Positions 8,700 to 18,813 of a stretch of DNA of 36,167 bases are shown in pieces. The stretch comes from Providencia burhodogranariea DSM 19968. GTDB taxonomy: Bacteria; Pseudomonadota; Gammaproteobacteria; Enterobacterales; Enterobacteriaceae. The translations under genes and the position numbers were made by a program. Within the stretch, counting starts at the first letter, position 1; every line of letters begins with the position of its first letter. The stretch lies in contig NZ_KB233224.1 of assembly GCF_000314855.2 (NCBI RefSeq), forward strand, positions 1 to 36,167, written 5' to 3'. Below the pieces are notes generated by a model that was not told where the DNA came from, made no database searches, and was given only the letters and a program-made list of their open reading frames with translations.

Positions 8700-8953
8700 T
8701 AATTCGAATTACAGCTAATCTCACATCAGCAATGATGATTTAATAAAGCTAAAAAGTGCCATTTTGGCACTTTACGCATTATTTTATTTATAGATTTGAA
8801 TTTAAAAAGTGGCGAAATACCCTAAATAATTCGAGTTGCAGCTAATTTCACATCAATAACGATGATTTAATCATGCCTAAAAGTGCCATTTTGTCACTTT
8901 GCACATTATTTTACTCACAGACTTGAATTAAAAAAGTGGCGAAACACCCTAAA
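8700..8953. repeat. Tandem duplication of a 127-bp hairpin-bearing unit
   Basis: Two head-to-tail copies, 8700-8826 and 8827-8953, share a period of exactly 127 bp throughout. Each begins with TAATTCGA(A/G)TT(A/G)CAGCTA, the same left end as the ERIC array that starts at 8954. Each carries a hairpin, AAAGTGCC...GGCACTTT, at 8753-8773 and 8880-8900 (the second with one mismatch). The interior is unlike ERIC. Divergence of about 15-20% by eye suggests an older duplication than the neighbouring array. Confidence 0.85.
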
Positions 8954-9163
8954 TAATTCGAGTTGCAGCTAGGCGACAAACGAAGATATCTCGGGGAGCA
9001 TACACAAGTATGTGACTCGAGTAGCTGAGTGCAGTCAACAACGCTGCGGCTCGAAGTATGACGGGTAGCGACAAGAGAAGATACCTCTAGGAGCATACAC
9101 AAGTATGTGACTCGAGTAGCTGAGTGCAGTCAACAACGCTGCGGCTCGAAGTATGACGGGTAT
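8954..9163 (+). repeat. Tandem ERIC (IRU) array, two units, 95-bp period
   Basis: The left end TAATTCGAGTTGCAGCTAGG, the core GCATACACAAGTATGTGACT and the right end CTCGAAGTATGACGGGTA fit the ERIC consensus. The unit starting GCGACAA at 8973 recurs at 9068. About 70 bp (core to right end) are identical in both copies. The array ends about 6 bp before the PhoB-like promoter of the next operon. Confidence 0.88.
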
Positions 9164-9168
9164 TAATA

Positions 9169-9213
9169 GTGTCATAAATCCTTCAACAGATTGTCACATA
9201 AAAAAACTAGCAT
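9169..9213 (+). promoter_or_regulatory. PhoB box and promoter of the transporter operon
   Basis: Three PhoB-like half-sites follow with 11-bp phasing: GTGTCAT+AAAT (9169), CCTTCAA+CAGA (9180) and TTGTCAC+ATAA (9191), against the consensus CTGTCAT plus a 4-bp spacer. They match about 6, 4 and 5 of 7. A -10-like TAGCAT at 9208-9213 begins 10 bp after the last heptamer, as in Pho promoters, where the box replaces the -35. This predicts induction under phosphate limitation. No experiment supports it here. Confidence 0.6.
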
Positions 9214-9253
9214 ACTCACTAGCCAACCTGGCTCCTCTATAGTGAGAGATAAA

Positions 9254-10306
9254 ATGAAAGCCATCCTACCCGCAGCTTTAATTTCGCTAACCACCTCTAG
9301 TTTCGTTTTTGCCGCAGACACGGATTTAACCAAGCTCATTAATGCCGCTAAAAAAGAAGGGCAAGTTTACAGTGTGGGTATGCCTGATTCATGGGCTAAC
9401 TGGAAAGGCACGTGGCAAGATTTAGAAAAAGAATATGGTTTAAAGCACCAAGATACTGATATGAGTTCAGCGCAAGAGATTGCGAAATTTGCCGCAGAAA
9501 AAAGTAATGCTACTGCTGATATTGGTGATGTGGGTGCCAGTTTTGGTCCAGTCGCCGTGCAAAAAGGTGTGACTCTCCCTTATAAGCCGACAACATGGTC
9601 ACAAGTGCCTGATTGGGCGAAAGATAAAGATGGTCATTGGGCGCTTGCGTATACTGGCACCATTGCTTTTATGATCAATAATGAGTTAGTTAAAGATGCA
9701 CCAAAAAGCTGGGATGACCTACTCAAAGGAAAATATAAAGTCACTGTTGGTGATGTCGGTATCGCGGCTCAAGCCAATAACGCTGTCTTAGCAGCTGCAT
9801 TTGCGCGTGGTGGTAATGAAAATAACTTACAACCCGCGATCGAATTCTTCAGTGAACTGGCTAAACAAAAACGCCTATCTGTAAACAATCCAACGGTTGC
9901 CAATATTGAAAAAGGCGAAGTTGAGGTTGGTATTCTTTGGGATTTCAACGCATTAAATTATCGTGACCAAATCAATCGTGACCGTTTTACGGTCATCATC
10001 CCCTCTGATGGTTCGGTGATTTCTGGCTATACCACCATCATTAATAAATATGCGAAAAACCCAAATGCCGCAAAACTTGCTCGTGAATTTATCTTCAGTG
10101 ACAAAGGTCAAATCAACCTTGCCGAAGGTTATGCACGACCAATTCGTGCCCAGCACATCACGTTGCCGGACGATATTAAAGCCAAGCTGCTTCCTGATGA
10201 GCAATATAAAAATGTTCATCCGATTAAAGATGTTGAAGGTTGGGAAAAATCATCTCGTACTTTGCCAAAAATCTGGCAACAACAAGTATTAACTCACCAG
10301 CAGTAA
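9254..10306 (+). CDS. ABC transporter periplasmic substrate-binding protein
   Basis: The product has about 350 aa. The ATG at 9254 opens a clean Sec signal peptide (MKAILPAALISLTTSSFVFA, cleavage before ADTD), and there is no lipobox, so it should be a soluble periplasmic protein. A TTG at 9191 would add 21 polar residues before the signal and overlap the promoter. The fold looks like the Fe(III)/polyamine/phosphonate-type binding proteins: AAKKEGQVYSVG at the start, ELVKDAPKSWDDLLKGKYK, and a C-terminal ARPIR segment. It is the first gene of a six-gene operon; the PhoB-like box and neighbouring phosphatases suggest an organophosphorus ligand, which the sequence does not prove. The next gene starts 13 bp after the stop. 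Confidence 0.88.
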   Translation: MKAILPAALISLTTSSFVFAADTDLTKLINAAKKEGQVYSVGMPDSWANWKGTWQDLEKEYGLKHQDTDMSSAQEIAKFAAEKSNATADIGDVGASFGPVAVQKGVTLPYKPTTWSQVPDWAKDKDGHWALAYTGTIAFMINNELVKDAPKSWDDLLKGKYKVTVGDVGIAAQANNAVLAAAFARGGNENNLQPAIEFFSELAKQKRLSVNNPTVANIEKGEVEVGILWDFNALNYRDQINRDRFTVIIPSDGSVISGYTTIINKYAKNPNAAKLAREFIFSDKGQINLAEGYARPIRAQHITLPDDIKAKLLPDEQYKNVHPIKDVEGWEKSSRTLPKIWQQQVLTHQQ

Positions 10307-10319
10307 TTAGGAATTAGGA

Positions 10320-11162
10320 ATGACAAGCCTCAGGTCTAACAGCGTTATCCTTGTGGTACTAGACGGCTTGAACTATTCGGTGGCCCATCATTGTATGGGC
10401 TATCTCAATGGTCTCATTGAAGCTGACTGTGCAACACTTTATAAAATGGAATGTGAACTTCCATCAATGTCACGCCCGCTATATGAATGTATCTTAACGG
10501 GGATCCCACCGGTTCAAAGCGGGATCGTCAACAACGACGTTATTCGCCTTTCCCACTTTGACAGTATTTTTTCACTCGCTCGACTCGCAGGAAAAACAAC
10601 TGCCGCTGCCGCTTACTACTGGGTAAGTGAGTTATATAACCGCGCGCCATTCGTTGCTACTCGAGACCGTTTCACCAATGATAAACAGCTGTCTATTCAA
10701 CATGGTTGCTTCTATCACGCCGATCACTACCCTGATGACCACTTATTTGTTGATGCTGAATATCTTCGTACCCAATACTCGCCTGATTTTTTACTCATCC
10801 ACCCAATGAACATTGATGATACTGGTCATAAATTTGGTTTAGATTCGCCACAATACCGCAATGCGGCACGTAAAACCGATATTATTTTATCGAATTACCT
10901 ACCTCTATGGATTGAACAAGGTTATCAAATCATCGTCACCAGTGACCATGGAATGAATAACGATCATAGTCATGGCGGCATACTTCTTGAAGAACGCACT
11001 GTTCCCCTGTTTGTTATTGGCGATAAATTTTCGCATCAAGCGCAATGCACTGTTGAACAAACGACACTTTGTGGAACGATTTGCGCCTTACTTGGCATTG
11101 ATTACACCGATAAAAAAATCTGCCACGAGCTACTGTCAGGAGTCACTAATGGCCGACGTTAG
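10320..11162 (+). CDS. Alkaline phosphatase superfamily hydrolase (NPP/PhnA-like)
   Basis: A 280-aa cytoplasmic protein with no signal peptide. The two-metal site of the nucleotide pyrophosphatase/phosphodiesterase branch is complete: D15 in VLDGLN, D166 and H170 in DDTGH, D209-H210 in TSDHGM, and H216/H218 in DHSHGG. The nucleophile position in LPSMSRPLYECILTG appears to be S51, where NPPs and phosphonoacetate hydrolase usually have Thr. The family cleaves phosphodiesters, phosphomonoesters or phosphonates. Being inside the importer operon, it probably acts on the imported compound. The stop overlaps the start of the next gene by 14 bp, suggesting translational coupling. Substrate unknown. 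Confidence 0.85.
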   Translation: MTSLRSNSVILVVLDGLNYSVAHHCMGYLNGLIEADCATLYKMECELPSMSRPLYECILTGIPPVQSGIVNNDVIRLSHFDSIFSLARLAGKTTAAAAYYWVSELYNRAPFVATRDRFTNDKQLSIQHGCFYHADHYPDDHLFVDAEYLRTQYSPDFLLIHPMNIDDTGHKFGLDSPQYRNAARKTDIILSNYLPLWIEQGYQIIVTSDHGMNNDHSHGGILLEERTVPLFVIGDKFSHQAQCTVEQTTLCGTICALLGIDYTDKKICHELLSGVTNGRR

Positions 11163-12054
11163 CATACCTTGTGAACAAGCAAGCCACCAGCAAGGGAAAA
11201 TAAATATGTTCAAAAAATATTTTTCTCGTTTTCACTGGCGAGCTGCATTGTTAACTGTGCCGTTTATTGCTTTATTTTGTCTGTTCCAAATTGCGCCGAT
11301 GATTTGGGTATTGATCAACAGTTTCATCTATGAAGATACTTGGTCGATTGCCAATTATCTTGATATTTTCACCAATGATTTTTACCTGCAATCCTTTAAA
11401 AATACGCTTTGGCTATCAATGATTTGTAGCGTGATTGGCTTACTGGTTTCTGCCGTGACTGCATTTTCAATTTACAAAATGCAGGGAAAAATACGCAGCA
11501 TGATGATTTCATTCACGACGATGGCAAGCAACTTTAGCGGTGTACCACTCGCCTTTGCTTTTATTATTATTCTTGGTTTTAACGGCGCCATTACCTTACA
11601 GCTTAAGGCATGGGGTCTTATTGAAGACTTCAATATATACAGTGCTAGTGGTTTGATGGTGTTATATATCTACTTTCAAATACCGCTTGGGATCTTACTG
11701 CTTTATCCCGCATTTGATGCGTTAAAACCTGAATGGGAAGATGCCGCGAAAACAATGGGAGCAAGTAAATTCGCCTATTGGTGCAAAGTGGGTATTCCTG
11801 TCATTTCGCCCGCTTTGCTGGGTACGTTTATTATTTTAGTTGCTAATGCAGTAGGCGCTTATGCCAGTACTTATGCACTCACCAGTGGGAACTATAACCT
11901 TGTCACTATTCGTATCGCTAGCCTAGTTTCTGGCGATCTGTATTTAGAACCCAATATGGCCGCTGCTTTATCTGTGTTGCTTATTGCAATTCTCGGATTT
12001 ATCACTGCCATTCATCATTGGTTGTTAAAACGGAGCTACCATGCCAAGTCATAG
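11149..12054 (+). CDS. ABC transporter permease 1
   Basis: An inner-membrane channel subunit with about six transmembrane segments. The EAA-type loop EDAAKTMGAS...IPVISP contacts the ATPase. The ATG at 11149 (301 aa) follows AGGAG with good spacing and overlaps the hydrolase gene by 14 bp. An ATG at 11206 (282 aa, preceded by AAGGGA) is a credible alternative that starts just before the first hydrophobic stretch. The upstream extension of the frame to 10972 overlaps the hydrolase gene and was rejected. It resembles permeases of the PhnU/PotB/FbpB class. Confidence 0.88.
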   Translation: MADVSIPCEQASHQQGKINMFKKYFSRFHWRAALLTVPFIALFCLFQIAPMIWVLINSFIYEDTWSIANYLDIFTNDFYLQSFKNTLWLSMICSVIGLLVSAVTAFSIYKMQGKIRSMMISFTTMASNFSGVPLAFAFIIILGFNGAITLQLKAWGLIEDFNIYSASGLMVLYIYFQIPLGILLLYPAFDALKPEWEDAAKTMGASKFAYWCKVGIPVISPALLGTFIILVANAVGAYASTYALTSGNYNLVTIRIASLVSGDLYLEPNMAAALSVLLIAILGFITAIHHWLLKRSYHAKS

Positions 12055-12859
12055 TCTCACAACCAAAACGCATCACTCCTCAGGACTATGGCTGCATAAA
12101 CTCATTCTTATCAGTGTGGCTAGCGTGCTTGCACTGCCGATTGTGGCAACGTTTATTTACTCGATTGCAACCCAATGGGGTGCCACCGTATTACCGGATG
12201 CCATGACATTCAAATGGTATCTACAGCTATGGCAAGATCCGCGCTTTCTATTGGCGTTTGGACGTTCGCTGATTATCTGCTTTGGCACATTATTAATCAG
12301 TGCTCTGGTGATCTTGCCGATGACATTTGCTGTCTTTTATCGTTTTCCAAAACTGAAGGGAATAATGGATTTACTGATTATTCTGCCCTTTGCTATTCCA
12401 CCCGTGGTGTCATCAGTCGGCCTATTGCAAATCTTTGCTGATGAGCCATTTATGTTAGTTGGAACGCCTTGGATCCTCATCGGTACTTATTTCACCATCA
12501 CCCTGCCCTTTATGTATCGTGCACTCGCTAACAGCTTTCAAGGAATTAACTTACATGACTTGATGGATGCCGCACATCTGCTCGGTGCCAGTACTTTTAA
12601 GGCATTTTTACTGATTATTCTGCCCAATATCCGTAAAGGGCTATTGGTTTCACTCCTGATTTCATTTTCATTTTTGATGGGAGAATTTGTTTTCGCCAAT
12701 ATTTTGGTCGGGACACGTTATGAAACCCTACAAATCTATCTATTTAATATGCGTCAAACCAGTGGCCACTTCACTTCTGCGTTAGTGATGTCTTATTTCT
12801 TATTCACATTGCTACTCACATGGCTTGCCACGCGTATGAGTCGTTCTGGAGATGAATAA
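12041..12859 (+). CDS. ABC transporter permease 2
   Basis: The second channel subunit, 272 aa, with about six hydrophobic helices and the EAA-type loop LMDAAHLLGAS...LIILPNIRKGL. It starts at an ATG that overlaps permease 1 by 14 bp, preceded by GGAG within CGGAGCTACC. Its TAA overlaps the ATPase start (TAATG). Tight overlaps through 11149-12861 indicate a stoichiometric membrane complex. Resembles PhnV/PotC-type permeases. Confidence 0.9.
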   Translation: MPSHSLTTKTHHSSGLWLHKLILISVASVLALPIVATFIYSIATQWGATVLPDAMTFKWYLQLWQDPRFLLAFGRSLIICFGTLLISALVILPMTFAVFYRFPKLKGIMDLLIILPFAIPPVVSSVGLLQIFADEPFMLVGTPWILIGTYFTITLPFMYRALANSFQGINLHDLMDAAHLLGASTFKAFLLIILPNIRKGLLVSLLISFSFLMGEFVFANILVGTRYETLQIYLFNMRQTSGHFTSALVMSYFLFTLLLTWLATRMSRSGDE

Positions 12860-13875
12860 TGAGTTATGTAATTGCTGAAAATCTGAGTAAATCGTTCGGA
12901 CAAAATCAAGTCTTCTCGGATATCCAATTTACCATTGAAAAAGGTGAATTTATTACCTTGTTAGGCCCCAGTGGCTGTGGAAAATCAACACTGCTACGTT
13001 GTATTGCAGGTCTTGAACAACCAGATAATGGCGAGCTGTACATCGACCGCAAGAACATTACTCATCAAGCTGCCCAGCAGCGTGGTGTTGGCATGGTATT
13101 TCAGAGTTATGCTTTGTTTCCCAATATGACGGTAGAAGACAACATTGGTTTTGGTTTGAAAATACGCAAAGCTGACAGCATTGAAAGAAAAAAAGCAGTC
13201 GCCGATGTGATTGAAATGGTTGAATTACAAGGTAAAGAAAATCAATTTCCGCATCAGCTTTCAGGAGGCCAACGCCAACGTGTTGCGCTAGCTCGCGCCC
13301 TTGTCATGAAGCCACAAATATTACTGTTAGATGAGCCATTATCCGCGTTGGATGCACGGATCCGCAAACACCTTCGCCAACAAATTCGTCATATTCAACG
13401 TGAACTTAAGCTCACCACTATTTTTGTTACCCATGATCAAGATGAAGCCATGATCATGTCAGATCGCATCTTTTTAATGAATAAAGGTGCGATTATCCAG
13501 AGCGATACCGCAGAAAATATCTATACCCAGCCCGCCAGTGAGTTTGTAGCGCGCTTTATGGGGAACTATAACCTTGTCGAAGCCGATAGAGCCAATGCAT
13601 TACTGGGAATTAACTTACAAGGCACTCTGGCTATCCGCCCTGAATCTATTTATGTCAAAGAAGCAGGCCGCCATTATGGCGATCACATTTCTCATCCTGT
13701 TGATGCCATCATTCTTGACCACCAGCTATTAGGGAATATCATTCGTTATTCAGTCAATACGCCGGCGGGTACGATGACGGTTGATTTACTCAATCGTTCG
13801 TCTGAGCGTTTATTTGAACCTGGCACTCGCCTTGAATTGATGTTTAATAAGAATGAAATTCGTGCACTCAGTTAG
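12859..13875 (+). CDS. ABC transporter ATP-binding subunit
   Basis: A 338-aa importer ATPase. Walker A is GPSGCGKS (36-43), the Q-loop VFQSYALFPN (Q82), the signature LSGGQRQ (134-140), Walker B LLLDEP with catalytic E159, and the H-loop is H192 in FVTHDQDEA. The C-terminal 110 residues form a TOBE-like regulatory region, as in the PotA/FbpC/PhnT group. All catalytic residues are intact. The ATG overlaps the stop of permease 2 by one base. The HAD phosphatase gene follows after 33 bp. Confidence 0.93.
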   Translation: MSYVIAENLSKSFGQNQVFSDIQFTIEKGEFITLLGPSGCGKSTLLRCIAGLEQPDNGELYIDRKNITHQAAQQRGVGMVFQSYALFPNMTVEDNIGFGLKIRKADSIERKKAVADVIEMVELQGKENQFPHQLSGGQRQRVALARALVMKPQILLLDEPLSALDARIRKHLRQQIRHIQRELKLTTIFVTHDQDEAMIMSDRIFLMNKGAIIQSDTAENIYTQPASEFVARFMGNYNLVEADRANALLGINLQGTLAIRPESIYVKEAGRHYGDHISHPVDAIILDHQLLGNIIRYSVNTPAGTMTVDLLNRSSERLFEPGTRLELMFNKNEIRALS

Positions 13876-13908
13876 TTACCGAGTCGCTAATCAAAATAAA
13901 GGAATACG

Positions 13909-14571
13909 ATGCGCAATCAACTGGCCATTTTTGATTTAGATGACACGCTGATCCAAGGGGATAGTAGCGTGCTGTGGACTCAATATTTATGGGATAAAAA
14001 GATCATCACCGACCCACGCTTTGTCGAGGCGGATGAAGCGATGATGGCACAATATAATACGGGTTCGCTTGATATGACGACTTACTTACGCTTTAACCTG
14101 CAAACCTTGGCAGGTATTGGTATTGATCAAGTTAATACATGGTTGGATGACTTTGTGGACACTATCATCATGCCACGCATTTATCCTGAAGGGATCCGTA
14201 CAATCCAGCACTACCAAGAAGAGAAGATCCCGATCATTGTGATCTCCGCGACCGTCTCGTTTATTGTACAAAAAATTGCAGAGCGGCTCGGCGCAGATGT
14301 CATTATGGGGATCGATATAAAGCAGCAAAATGGCTGTTACACTTCGGAAATAGAGGGTATCCCCACCTTCAAAGAAGGCAAAGTAAAACGTCTGATGCAT
14401 TGGATTAGTCACCAACCTATCACCGATGCTTACATTTATTTTTATACTGACTCTGCCAATGATCTGCCTATGTGCCAATTTGCAGACGAGGTGTTTATTG
14501 TTAATGGAGACGAACGCCTTCGCCAAGCCGCCATAGAAAATCACTGGCGACAGTATCAATGGAACCTGTAA
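13909..14571 (+). CDS. HAD-IB family phosphatase (SerB-like)
   Basis: A 220-aa cytoplasmic phosphomonoesterase. Motif I is FDLDDTL (nucleophile D9, acid/base D11), motif II is VISAT (S113), motif III is a Lys near K158 in the FKEGKVK segment, and motif IV is TDSANDLP (D181, D185). A helical cap lies between motifs I and II, as in SerB/CicA proteins. A Shine-Dalgarno AAAGGA precedes the ATG. As the last gene of the transporter operon, it would plausibly release phosphate from the product of the upstream hydrolase. The true substrate is unknown. Confidence 0.88.
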   Translation: MRNQLAIFDLDDTLIQGDSSVLWTQYLWDKKIITDPRFVEADEAMMAQYNTGSLDMTTYLRFNLQTLAGIGIDQVNTWLDDFVDTIIMPRIYPEGIRTIQHYQEEKIPIIVISATVSFIVQKIAERLGADVIMGIDIKQQNGCYTSEIEGIPTFKEGKVKRLMHWISHQPITDAYIYFYTDSANDLPMCQFADEVFIVNGDERLRQAAIENHWRQYQWNL

Positions 14572-14659
14572 CGATTTTTGTATATTTATGTTTTAACAAC
14601 TTGTTTTGTTAATAATTTCTCTGGCGAATTCAACCCGACATTCCTATAAATGTCCTCTA
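14572..14659. other. Spacer after the transporter operon with weak hairpin
   Basis: TTAACAA and TTGTTAA at about 14593-14612 can form a 7-bp AT-rich stem about 20 bp after the HAD stop. No convincing T-run follows, so termination here is uncertain. Confidence 0.35.
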
Positions 14660-14880
14660 AATTATTCAAGCTAGAAGAAGGCGGCCAGTTAAGATATCCC
14701 GATGAGCATACATAAGTATGTGATTCGGGTGGCTTAACGCAGCCAACGCACTTATCGCTTGAAGAATGACGAGGAAAAGCGGCAAATTAAGATATCCCAA
14801 GCAGCATACATAAGTATGTGATTCGGGTGGCTTAACGCAGCCAACGCACTTATCGCTTGAAGAATGACGAGGATGACGAG
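14660..14880 (+). repeat. Tandem ERIC (IRU) array, two units, 98-bp period
   Basis: Left end AATTATTCAAGCTAGAAGAA with GGCGGC, core GCATACATAAGTATGTGATT and right end GCTTGAAGAATGACGAGG correspond to ERIC blocks. AAGATATCCC at 14691 recurs at 14789. About 70 bp from core to right end are identical between the two units. The right end lies 7 bp from the -35 of the thi operon promoter. Confidence 0.87.
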
Positions 14881-14887
14881 GAAACAC

Positions 14888-14915
14888 TTGAGAATAACAA
14901 AAAGACAACTATACT
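14888..14915 (+). promoter_or_regulatory. Promoter of the thiCEFSGH operon
   Basis: TTGAGA (14888-14893) and TATACT (14910-14915) are separated by 16 bp. The predicted start near 14922 coincides with the first paired bases of the TPP riboswitch, which supports the call. Confidence 0.75.
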
Positions 14916-14920
14916 AACCC

Positions 14921-15021
14921 CTCTTGTCGGAGTGCCGAGTATGTAAAAACATACCGGCTGAGACCGTTAATTCGGGATCCGCGGAACCTGATCGGGTTAA
15001 TACCTGCGAAGGGAACAAGAG
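14921..15021 (+). promoter_or_regulatory. TPP riboswitch (THI element) of thiC
   Basis: The conserved aptamer is complete: closing stem CTCTTGT (14921) with ACAAGAG (15015-15021), CGGAGTGCC, CGGCTGAGA at about 14955, then GGAACCTGATCGGGTTAATA and CCTGCGAAGGGAAC. Binding of thiamine pyrophosphate should repress the thi operon. There are 210 nt between aptamer and thiC start with no intrinsic terminator visible, so control is more likely at translation or by Rho. Confidence 0.97.
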
Positions 15022-15213
15022 TAATCATTCAGCGTAACAATTTTCGTTATTTATCGTTTCTCATTCAGAGCTTGATGAAAAAACCAGCAGCATGATGAGA
15101 TTCACACAATAACAAAATCAAAACGCAGCGCCTTACCATTACTCCATCCGAACTCTAGACAAGCAACTTTCTTACGATAAATCTGCTATACGCCTATGCG
15201 TAATAGCCCGTGA

Positions 15214-17803
<2,590 letters not shown>

Positions 17804-17815
17804 TTACCTGAATGA

Positions 17816-17847
17816 TACTGGCCTGTGCTTTGTCGTACAGGTCAGTA
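17816..17847 (+). other. Intercistronic hairpin between thiE and thiF
   Basis: TACTGGCCTGT and ACAGGTCAGTA pair over 11 positions with one G-U, around a 10-nt loop. It is not followed by a T-run, so it may be an mRNA stability or processing element. The thiE-thiF gap of 61 bp is the only sizeable gap inside the operon. Confidence 0.6.
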
Positions 17848-17864
17848 AATTCGAGGAGTTTATC

Positions 17865-18623
17865 ATGTTAAACGATCACGAATTTATGCGTTACAGCCGC
17901 CAGCTAATGCTTGAAGATATCGGTCCCGAAGGGCAAATAAAATTGAAAGCGAGCAAAGTATTGATTGTTGGCCTTGGCGGATTAGGTTCTCCAGCTTCAC
18001 TCTATTTAACCGCAGCCGGGGTCGGTGAACTTTGGCTTGCCGATCACGATGAACTGCATATCTCTAATCTGCAACGGCAAGTTTTATATGGAACTGCCGA
18101 TATTCCACAATCCAAAGCAAAACTTGCGGCAAAACATCTTAAAAACCTTAACCCCTTAATCAAAACTCATGTTTTACAGCAGAAACTAGATGCACAAACG
18201 TTACTTCCACTCGTCAGTCAGGTCGATTTAGTGCTTGATTGCTGTGACAACATGGCAACTCGTCATGCAGTCAATGCGGCTTGTGTAATAGCGAATAAAA
18301 CACTCATTAGCGGTAGTGCTGTTGGATTTGGTGGGCAATTGATGGTAATCGAACCGCCATTTAACCACGGCTGCTATGCCTGCCTATACCCTGAGAAAGA
18401 AGAGCCACAGCGCAATTGCCGAACCGCAGGTGTCTTAGGCCCTGTTGTCGGCGTGATAGGGACATTACAAGCATTAGAAGCAATCAAATTGTTAGTTGGA
18501 TTGCCCTCATCACTGAGTGGAAAACTGCGTTTGTTTGATGGGAAACAACAGCAATGGAACACATTGCAGCTGACCCCCTCCGTTCAATGCCCAATCTGCC
18601 GAGAGGAAACATGCGCCTTATAA
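17865..18623 (+). CDS. thiF: ThiS adenylyltransferase
   Basis: An E1-like enzyme that adenylates the ThiS C-terminal glycine for sulphur transfer. It has 252 aa, near the E. coli length. The nucleotide-binding loop is VGLGGLGSPAS (residues 35-45). The zinc ligands are C170/C173 (CYAC) and C242/C245 (CPIC), and the conserved Cys in NCRTAGV is C185. The ATG at 17865 follows GAGGAG; the longer in-frame start at 17631 overlaps thiE and was rejected. It overlaps thiS by 13 bp. Confidence 0.95.
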   Translation: MLNDHEFMRYSRQLMLEDIGPEGQIKLKASKVLIVGLGGLGSPASLYLTAAGVGELWLADHDELHISNLQRQVLYGTADIPQSKAKLAAKHLKNLNPLIKTHVLQQKLDAQTLLPLVSQVDLVLDCCDNMATRHAVNAACVIANKTLISGSAVGFGGQLMVIEPPFNHGCYACLYPEKEEPQRNCRTAGVLGPVVGVIGTLQALEAIKLLVGLPSSLSGKLRLFDGKQQQWNTLQLTPSVQCPICREETCAL

Positions 18624-18811
18624 TTAACGATCAACCCATGGAATTCGCCGAACCATTAACCGTGACGCAATTATTTGCCAGTCTCGATCGCAAAACTGCG
18701 GGCACAGCATTGGCAATCAATCAGGTCATTATTCCTCGTCATCAATGGGATTCACATTTAGTGAATGATCAAGACAACATCTTGTTATTCCAAGCTATCG
18801 CAGGGGGTTAA
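18611..18811 (+). CDS. thiS: Sulphur carrier protein ThiS
   Basis: A 66-aa ubiquitin-like carrier that brings sulphur as a C-terminal thiocarboxylate to thiazole synthesis. The essential Gly-Gly tail is present (FQAIAGG). The length equals E. coli ThiS when the ATG at 18611 is used; it is preceded by GAGGAAAC inside thiF. thiG starts 2 bp after the stop. Confidence 0.95.
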   Translation: MRLIINDQPMEFAEPLTVTQLFASLDRKTAGTALAINQVIIPRHQWDSHLVNDQDNILLFQAIAGG

Positions 18812-18813
18812 TT

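Noticed and set aside
10972-11148. Upstream extension of permease 1
   Set aside because: Lies entirely inside the hydrolase gene in another frame. Starts at 11149 or 11206 have proper ribosome sites.
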